Below are positions 59,319 to 64,000 of a stretch of 64,000 bases of DNA, in pieces; position 1 is the stretch's first letter; every line of letters starts with the position of its first letter. This DNA is from Cellulosimicrobium cellulans. Lineage in GTDB: Bacteria; Actinomycetota; Actinomycetes; Actinomycetales; Cellulomonadaceae. The stretch spans positions 124,001 to 188,000 of the forward strand of contig NZ_BJNZ01000002.1 of the NCBI RefSeq assembly GCF_006539945.1. The letters are read 5' to 3'. Position numbers and translations under genes: made by a program. A model generated the notes under the pieces. It had not been told where the DNA came from. It searched no databases and was given only the letters and a program-made list of their open reading frames with translations.

Positions 59319-60260
59319 GTGCCCGAGCACGACCTGCTGTACCCCGACCCGTACCTCCCGCCGACGTTCGCGGGAGACCCCCGCACTCCCCCGCCCCGCC
59401 GCCTGCGGCGCAGCAGCGACACTGCCGACCTCGACGACGCCGGTCCCGCCACGGGCGTCCTCGACGCCGCGCTCGGCGACGATCAGCGCTGGTCCACGTG
59501 GTCCGCCGTCGAGAAGGGGCAGCGCGGACCCGAGCCGCGCCCCGACTGGGTCGTGACCGCCGACGCGGCCGTCGACACCGAGCTGGGCGTGCTCAAGACC
59601 GGCAAGGAGGCGGACGTGTTCCTCGTCGAGCGCGCCGTCCCCGGCGACGCCACGCGGCGCACGCTGCTCGCCGCCAAGCGCTACCGGGACCTCGACCACC
59701 GCGCGTTCCGGCGGGACACGGTCTACACCGAGGACCGCCGCGTGCGCCGCACGCGCGACCGGCGCGCGCTCGACCGCAAGTCCCGCTACGGCCGCCAGGT
59801 CGCGGCCGGGCAGTGGGCCGCGGCGGAGTTCGCCGCGCTCGGCGAGCTGTGGTCCGCGGGCGCCCCCGTGCCCTACCCGGTCCAGATCGACGGCGACGAG
59901 ATCCTCATGGAGTTCGTCGGCACGTCCGACGGCGTCGCGCACGAGGCCGCGCCGCGGCTCGCGCGCACCCGCCCCGACCCGGACCTGCTCGCGTCCTGGT
60001 GGGACCAGCTCCGCGACGGGATGGCCGTCCTGGCCCGCCTCGGCTTCGCGCACGGCGACCTGTCCCCGTACAACGTCCTCGCGGACGGCGACCGGCTCGT
60101 CATCATCGACCTGCCGCAGGTCGTCGACCTCGTGGCGAACCCGTTCGGCACCGAGCTCCTGCTGCGCGACTGCCGCACGATGTCCGCGTGGTTCGCCGCG
60201 CGCGGGCTCGAGACCGACGCCGACGAGCTCTTCGCGCTCCTGCTCGCCGAGGCGTGGTGA
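59319..60260 (+). CDS. RIO-type serine/threonine kinase
   Basis: A 313-residue kinase of the RIO1 family, rare but present in actinobacteria. ATP-binding LKTGKEADVFLVERAVPG with AAKRYRDL (Lys), RRDTVYTEDRRVRRTRDRRA, catalytic FAHGDLSPYNVLADG, and metal-binding VIIDLPQVVDL. GTG start at 59319 with GAAGGAG upstream. In eukaryotes and archaea RIO kinases act in ribosome maturation; the bacterial role is not known. Confidence 0.92.
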   Translation: MPEHDLLYPDPYLPPTFAGDPRTPPPRRLRRSSDTADLDDAGPATGVLDAALGDDQRWSTWSAVEKGQRGPEPRPDWVVTADAAVDTELGVLKTGKEADVFLVERAVPGDATRRTLLAAKRYRDLDHRAFRRDTVYTEDRRVRRTRDRRALDRKSRYGRQVAAGQWAAAEFAALGELWSAGAPVPYPVQIDGDEILMEFVGTSDGVAHEAAPRLARTRPDPDLLASWWDQLRDGMAVLARLGFAHGDLSPYNVLADGDRLVIIDLPQVVDLVANPFGTELLLRDCRTMSAWFAARGLETDADELFALLLAEAW

Positions 60261-60314
60261 CGGTCGAGGACGCTCGACGCGGGAGACGCAGGCGCCGCGT
60301 GGGACGATCGCCGC

Positions 60315-61277
60315 GTGCTGCGCCTCGCCCTCGTCGGGCTCGACTCGTCCCACGCCGACCACTACGTCCGGCTCGTCGAGGCCGAGCGGCGCTGGCCGGG
60401 CGTGCGCGTCGTCGCGCTCGTCGACGGCGAGCCGGCCCGACGCGCGGAGCTCGCCGCCGCGGGCGGGCTGTCCCTCAGCGCGGGTGAGGTCACCGTGCCC
60501 GACGTCGTCGGGCGGGTCGACGCGGCGATCGTCGCCCACCGCGCGGGCCGGCTCCACGGCGCCGCGGCCCGCACGCTCCTGCGCGCGGGCGTCCCGGTGC
60601 TCGTCGACAAGCCGTTCGCGGCGTCGGTCGCCGACGCGCGCGCCACGCTCGACGTGGCCCGCGTCCACGGCACCGCCGTGACGACAGCCTCCGCGCTGCG
60701 CTTCGCTCCGCAGGTCGCGGCGGCGCGCGACGTCCTCGCGGCCACGGCCGGGCGCGGCCTCGCCACGGCCGGGCCCGGCGACCCGGCCGCGCCGGAGGAC
60801 GGGACGACGTCGTCCGGGCCGGCCGTGGAGGTGTCCGGCCCCGCCGACCCGCGCGACGAGCGCGACGGTCTCTTCTTCCTCGGCATCCACCTCGTGGAGG
60901 CGGCCCGCGCCGTCGTCGGCGGTGCTCCCGGCGCGGCGTGGGCGCCGCCCGTGGTGACGACCTCGGCCGACGGGATCGTCGCGACGACCCGGTTGGACGG
61001 CGTCGACGTCCGGCTGGCGCTCCTCGACCCGGGCTCCCACCCGACCGCGGGGTTCGCGGTCGCCGTGCGCCCTCCCGGTGGCGTCGAGCGTTCCGAGGTC
61101 GTGCTCGACGCCGACTACCTCGCACCAGTGGTCGAGCACGCTCTCGCGGTCCTCGCGCCGGCGCTCGGCGCGACCGCGAGCGCCGATGAGGACGCGGCAC
61201 GGGGCGACGCCTCGCACGCGACGGTCCTCGCCGACCTCGCGCTCCTCGAGCAGATCACCGCAGCGGTCAGGGTCTGA
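60315..61277 (+). CDS. Gfo/Idh/MocA-family oxidoreductase
   Basis: A 320-residue NAD(P)-dependent oxidoreductase. N-terminal Rossmann LRLALVGLDSSHADHYVRLV (variant of the GxGxxG loop), AGVPVLVDKPFAASVADARA with the family KP motif, and a C-terminal alpha/beta domain with FFLGIHLVEAARAVVGG. The glycine loop is unusual (GLDSSHA, the form of a subfamily in which SSHA replaces GxxG), so cofactor use needs care. GTG 60315 without a clear ribosome-binding site. Confidence 0.82.
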   Translation: MLRLALVGLDSSHADHYVRLVEAERRWPGVRVVALVDGEPARRAELAAAGGLSLSAGEVTVPDVVGRVDAAIVAHRAGRLHGAAARTLLRAGVPVLVDKPFAASVADARATLDVARVHGTAVTTASALRFAPQVAAARDVLAATAGRGLATAGPGDPAAPEDGTTSSGPAVEVSGPADPRDERDGLFFLGIHLVEAARAVVGGAPGAAWAPPVVTTSADGIVATTRLDGVDVRLALLDPGSHPTAGFAVAVRPPGGVERSEVVLDADYLAPVVEHALAVLAPALGATASADEDAARGDASHATVLADLALLEQITAAVRV

Positions 61278-61341
61278 GGTCAAACCCTCTGCGGCGCGTG
61301 CCGACCGCGCCGACACCGGGCGGACGGGGTAGAACGGGTCC

Positions 61342-61743
61342 ATGGAGCCTTCCACCGAGTCCTTCGACGCCGACGACGTCCAGACGTTCCTCACGACCTA
61401 CGGGGTCGCGCTCTCCACGGGCGACCTGGACACGATCGGCGAGAGCTACGCGTTCCCGGCGCTCGTGGTCGGGGCGACCGGGTCGGTGCTCCTCGCCGAT
61501 CCGGAGGACGTGCGCGAGTCGACCACCGAGACCGCGCGCGGGTTCCGCGAGCGCGGCCTCGTCGGCGTCGTCGCGCACCTCGAGGACGTCGAGGAGGTCG
61601 GCGACGCGCTCGTGTGGGCGCGCGTGCGCTGGAGCTACCGCGACGAGTACGCGAACGAGCAGGAGGCGCAGGAGGTCCGGTACCTGCTCCGCCGCGCGCG
61701 CGACACGTTCGAGGTCTGTGTCGTCGCACCGCTGGCCACCTGA
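61342..61743 (+). CDS. NTF2-like (SnoaL-type) protein
   Basis: A 133-residue protein with the NTF2-like fold pattern: an N-terminal helix DDVQTFLTTYGVALSTGDLD, IGESYAFPALVVGATG, a region ESTTETARGFRERG, and beta strands ALVWARVRWSYRDEY, VRYLLRR. Such proteins bind or isomerise small molecules. ATG 61342. No partner is obvious. Confidence 0.75.
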   Translation: MEPSTESFDADDVQTFLTTYGVALSTGDLDTIGESYAFPALVVGATGSVLLADPEDVRESTTETARGFRERGLVGVVAHLEDVEEVGDALVWARVRWSYRDEYANEQEAQEVRYLLRRARDTFEVCVVAPLAT

Positions 61744-61753
61744 CGGGGCCGTC

Positions 61754-62734
61754 TCAGCACGCGCTGCCCTCGGCCACGACCGGGCCGGTTCGCGGGGCGG
61801 TGCCGTCGGGACGCGGCGGGAGGTAGTCGAGCCGCACCCCGTCCCCGACCGGTACGGCCAGGACCGCGGAGTCCGCCGACTCGCGCGCCCAGTCCCGCGG
61901 GACGAGGAAGTACGTGCCACCCGCCTGCTGCAGGAGCACGAGGCCGTCGTACCGGTGGCCGAAGGCCGCGCCGTCGGACCCGCACCGGCCCGCGGTCACC
62001 CCCGGCGCGACGAGCTGGAGGTCGGCGGTGCTCCGGACCACGACCCCGGGATACTCCGCGAGCTCGGCCTCGAACTGGCGTCCGCGGCTCTCCCCCACCT
62101 CGGCCGAGTAGTTCGCCACCGCCCAGAAGAGCGACACCGCGACGAGCGTGAACACCGCCGCCCACTCGGCGAGGCGCGCCCCGACGGACGGCGTCCGCCA
62201 CTCGGGTCGGGTCCGCCGCAGCTCCGACCGCCGGGTCTGCACGACGGCGACGAGCGCCAGGACCCCGAGCGCGAGGCACACCGGTGCGACCCAGCTCGGG
62301 ACGCCGTCGGCGAGGCCGGTGCCGGGCCAGACGGCCTGGAACAGCCCGAACACGACGAGCACCGTCCCGACCGCACCGATCCCGAGGAGCACACGCGGAC
62401 CGGGCCGCCGTGCGCCGGGAGCACGGGTCGACCCGCCCCGCGCCCACAGGGACACGAGCACGACGACCGCCATCGCGGCGAGCGGCAGCAGGAGCCCGTC
62501 CTGCGCCTGGACCATGTAGTCCGTCGACGTGAGCTGCAGGGACGTCACGTCCACACCGAAGTAGTAGTAGAAGAACATGGCGCGCTGCCGGCCGAAGAAG
62601 TAGAGCAGCCCGGCGATCAGACCTGCGGGCGCCACGATCTCGGTCGCGATCCGAGCGAGGCGCGGCACGTCCGACCTCGGGTCCTCCGTGCTCGGCTCGT
62701 CGCTCGTCGCGGGCCGGCGGTCGCTGTCGATCAT
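61754..62734 (-). CDS. Hypothetical membrane protein
   Basis: A 326-residue protein with about five hydrophobic segments (TEIVAPAGLIAGLLYFFG; LLPLAAMAVVVLVSLWA; LLGIGAVGTVLVVFGLFQAV; VAPVCLALGVLALVAVVQ; WAAVFTLVAVSLFWAVAN) followed by a soluble C-terminal domain (FEAELAEYPGVVVRSTADLQ, FGHRYDGLVLLQQAGGTYFL). I do not recognise a family. ATG 62734 overlaps the stop of the upstream gene (ATGA), so the two are coupled. Confidence 0.78.
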   Translation of the reverse strand: MIDSDRRPATSDEPSTEDPRSDVPRLARIATEIVAPAGLIAGLLYFFGRQRAMFFYYYFGVDVTSLQLTSTDYMVQAQDGLLLPLAAMAVVVLVSLWARGGSTRAPGARRPGPRVLLGIGAVGTVLVVFGLFQAVWPGTGLADGVPSWVAPVCLALGVLALVAVVQTRRSELRRTRPEWRTPSVGARLAEWAAVFTLVAVSLFWAVANYSAEVGESRGRQFEAELAEYPGVVVRSTADLQLVAPGVTAGRCGSDGAAFGHRYDGLVLLQQAGGTYFLVPRDWARESADSAVLAVPVGDGVRLDYLPPRPDGTAPRTGPVVAEGSAC

Positions 62735-63477
62735 GGCGCACCGTCCGTCCCGTCGGCTCCTCCGCCCTCGTGATCCGGGTCTTCACCGTCGTCACCGGGG
62801 ACGTCCTCACCGCCGCTCTCGCTGCCTGTCTCCGCGCCAGTCCCGGTCTCCGCGCCGGTCCCGGTCCCGGTCCCGGTCTCGGTCCCGGTCCCGGTCTCGG
62901 TCCCGGTCTCCGTCTCGACCCCGGTCCCCGCCTCGGGCTCCTCGACTCCCCCTGGTTCGCCCGTGCCGGGGCTGCAGTCCGCGAGCAGCACGACGGTCGA
63001 GCCGCGTGGGATGGAGAAGCCTCCCTCCCTCCAGGGCGGGTCGGAGCCCAGGTACGTGCAGGCGCTGTCCGCGTCGTCCGCCTCGGGAGGTTCCGAGACG
63101 ACCGTCACGCAGAGCGTCCCGCCGCAGTTGACCGTCATCTCGTCGAGGAAGTCCTGGCGCACACCCGTGAAGGGCAGCCCGTCCTTCTGCGCGGCGGTCG
63201 CCATGGCGACCGGTGATCCCCCGCTCCCGCCACCACCACGGGGACCCTCGGGCTTCTCCGAGCTCTCCGCGTCGGGGAACGTCGGCGGCGAGGTGGTGGC
63301 CTCGTCGGTCGCCTCCGGCTCCACGCTGCTCGACACCTGCTGGGCCGAGCCGTCGGCACCCCAGCTGCACGCTGCGATACCGCACACGACCGCGGTGCTG
63401 AGCAGCACCCCGACGGTCGCGCGTCCTACCCGGTGTCGTCGTCCACCTGGTCCTGCGTCCTGCGTCGCCAGCACCAT
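62731..63477 (-). CDS. Secreted protein with TGTE-type repeat tail
   Basis: A 248-residue exported protein. The N-terminal hydrophobic stretch VGVLLSTAVVCGIAACSWGA with AACS looks like a lipobox. The middle (MATAAQKDGLPFTGVRQDFL, TVNCGGTLCVTVVSE, FSIPRGSTVVLLADCSPG) holds four cysteines and may form a small folded domain. The C-terminal part is ETGTGTETGTG-type repeats, then an acidic Gly-rich tail. The tail comes from a hexanucleotide repeat and may vary in length. Coupled to the following membrane protein gene. Confidence 0.75.
   Translation of the reverse strand: MVLATQDAGPGGRRHRVGRATVGVLLSTAVVCGIAACSWGADGSAQQVSSSVEPEATDEATTSPPTFPDAESSEKPEGPRGGGGSGGSPVAMATAAQKDGLPFTGVRQDFLDEMTVNCGGTLCVTVVSEPPEADDADSACTYLGSDPPWREGGFSIPRGSTVVLLADCSPGTGEPGGVEEPEAGTGVETETGTETGTGTETGTGTGTGAETGTGAETGSESGGEDVPGDDGEDPDHEGGGADGTDGAP
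62838..62935 (-). repeat. Hexanucleotide repeat tract
   Basis: Repeats of CCCGGT and CTCGGT/CTCCGT (coding-strand ACCGGG, ACCGAG and ACGGAG) run for about 98 bp and encode Glu/Gly-Thr dipeptides in the secreted protein tail. A period of 6 keeps the frame whatever the copy number. Confidence 0.7.
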
Positions 63478-63555
63478 CGCTCGGCCCTCCTCATGATCCT
63501 CATACGACGAGGGAGACGGCTCGCGAACGGGGTGATACGGCGGGTCCGTCCTGAT

Positions 63556-64000
63556 TCAGTGGAAGTCGCGCGACGTCGTCGCGACCTGGAGCGAGAGCGG
63601 GGCGAGGTGCTCCGCGACGAGGTTCGTGGCGCCGTCGGCCCGCTCGAGCCGCCCGCGCACGACGAGCGCCGCGGACCCGCGCGCGACCTTCCGGAACCGC
63701 TGCCACAGCCCGGGCGAGCACACGACGTTGAGGATTCCCGTCTCGTCCTCGAGCGACAGGAACGTCACGCCTCCTGCGGTCCCGGGGCGTTGGCGGTGCG
63801 TCACGACCCCGCCCACGGCGACGCGCGACGACGGGTGCGGGCGCGTCCCCGGCTCCTCGCCCGCCGCGCGCTCCGCCTCGTCGACCTGCTCGATCTCGCG
63901 TGACACCTCGACCGCGCCGACGACGGTGAGCACGCCCGCCGCGGTCAGGCCGTCCCGCACGTACTGCGTCGGGTAGGAGTCGGCGGACACGCCCGTGGCC
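63556..64000 (-). CDS. dnaE2: Error-prone DNA polymerase DnaE2, C-terminal end (cut by window edge)
   Basis: The minus-strand frame is open to base 64000 and encodes the C-terminal OB-type domain of an error-prone DnaE2 polymerase: SYPTQYVRDGLTAAGVLTVV, VAVGGVVTHRQRPGTAGGVT, FLSLEDETGILNVVCSPGLW and FRKVARGSAALVVRGRLE. It ends at a TGA with SRDFH, a typical DnaE2 C-terminus. The polymerase core and PHP domain lie outside the window. SOS-type translesion polymerase by family. Confidence 0.85.
   Translation of the reverse strand, partial: ATGVSADSYPTQYVRDGLTAAGVLTVVGAVEVSREIEQVDEAERAAGEEPGTRPHPSSRVAVGGVVTHRQRPGTAGGVTFLSLEDETGILNVVCSPGLWQRFRKVARGSAALVVRGRLERADGATNLVAEHLAPLSLQVATTSRDFH

Overview
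The window is very GC-rich (about 73%), uses GTG starts and ATGA/GTGA start-stop overlaps freely, and encodes a typical high-GC actinobacterial set (DevR/DevS, UspA pairs, SHOCT proteins, DUF1876, DnaE2). The secreted carbohydrate enzymes suggest a soil actinobacterium of the Cellulomonadaceae/Promicromonosporaceae type, for example Cellulosimicrobium. That placement is inference. No phage, insertion sequence, CRISPR array or rRNA was seen.

Region 1 (1-17.4 kb) is a compact dormancy/hypoxia island resembling the mycobacterial DosR regulon. It holds zinc alcohol dehydrogenases, three tandem-domain universal stress proteins, a CtpF-like P2-type ATPase, two divergent Acg-type nitroreductases, a DoxX/DoxD-like protein, a DevS-like GAF kinase, a DevR-like regulator facing it, an Rv1738-like DUF1876 protein, a small lipoprotein, a GyrI-like protein, a flippase-like membrane protein and an MHYT membrane sensor. 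A 14-bp motif, GGGCCGTTCGGCAC, occurs identically upstream of two of these promoter regions, with two close variants between the nitroreductase genes. It is a candidate site for the local DevR.

Region 2 (17.4-29.9 kb) holds an SRPBCC protein, a hemerythrin protein, a stretch of stacked hairpins, an ABC transporter with two permeases, and a two-component pair whose response regulator is split by an in-frame TAG. A large LuxR/MalT-type regulator and SHOCT/membrane proteins follow.

Region 3 (29.9-52.5 kb) is carbohydrate metabolism. Two giant secreted PQQ-type sugar dehydrogenase-like proteins and a secreted ThuA protein share one C-terminal module of about 90 residues. The larger (1521 aa) also carries a PKD domain, a CBM-like domain and two tandem sugar-isomerase TIM barrels. 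A LacI regulator with three matching operators controls a divergent operon: GATase-like protein, ribokinase-family kinase, DUF606/DMT transporter and phosphotriesterase-like hydrolase. Between these lie a FUSC transporter, another alcohol dehydrogenase, remnants of an FAD oxidoreductase and an SDR gene, and a coupled CDGSH / iron redox enzyme pair. CueP follows the operon.

Region 4 (52.5-64 kb) has an OmpR-type two-component system, a LAGLIDADG-like protein beside two arginine tRNA genes, a well-supported 50-codon gene, and a YdjM-like hydrolase. It also has a junction of two truncated genes (ABC ATPase and DJ-1/PfpI), an alpha/beta hydrolase, a RIO kinase with a possible leader peptide, a Gfo/Idh/MocA oxidoreductase, an NTF2-like protein, two membrane/secreted proteins (one with a hexanucleotide repeat), and the 3' end of dnaE2 at the right edge.
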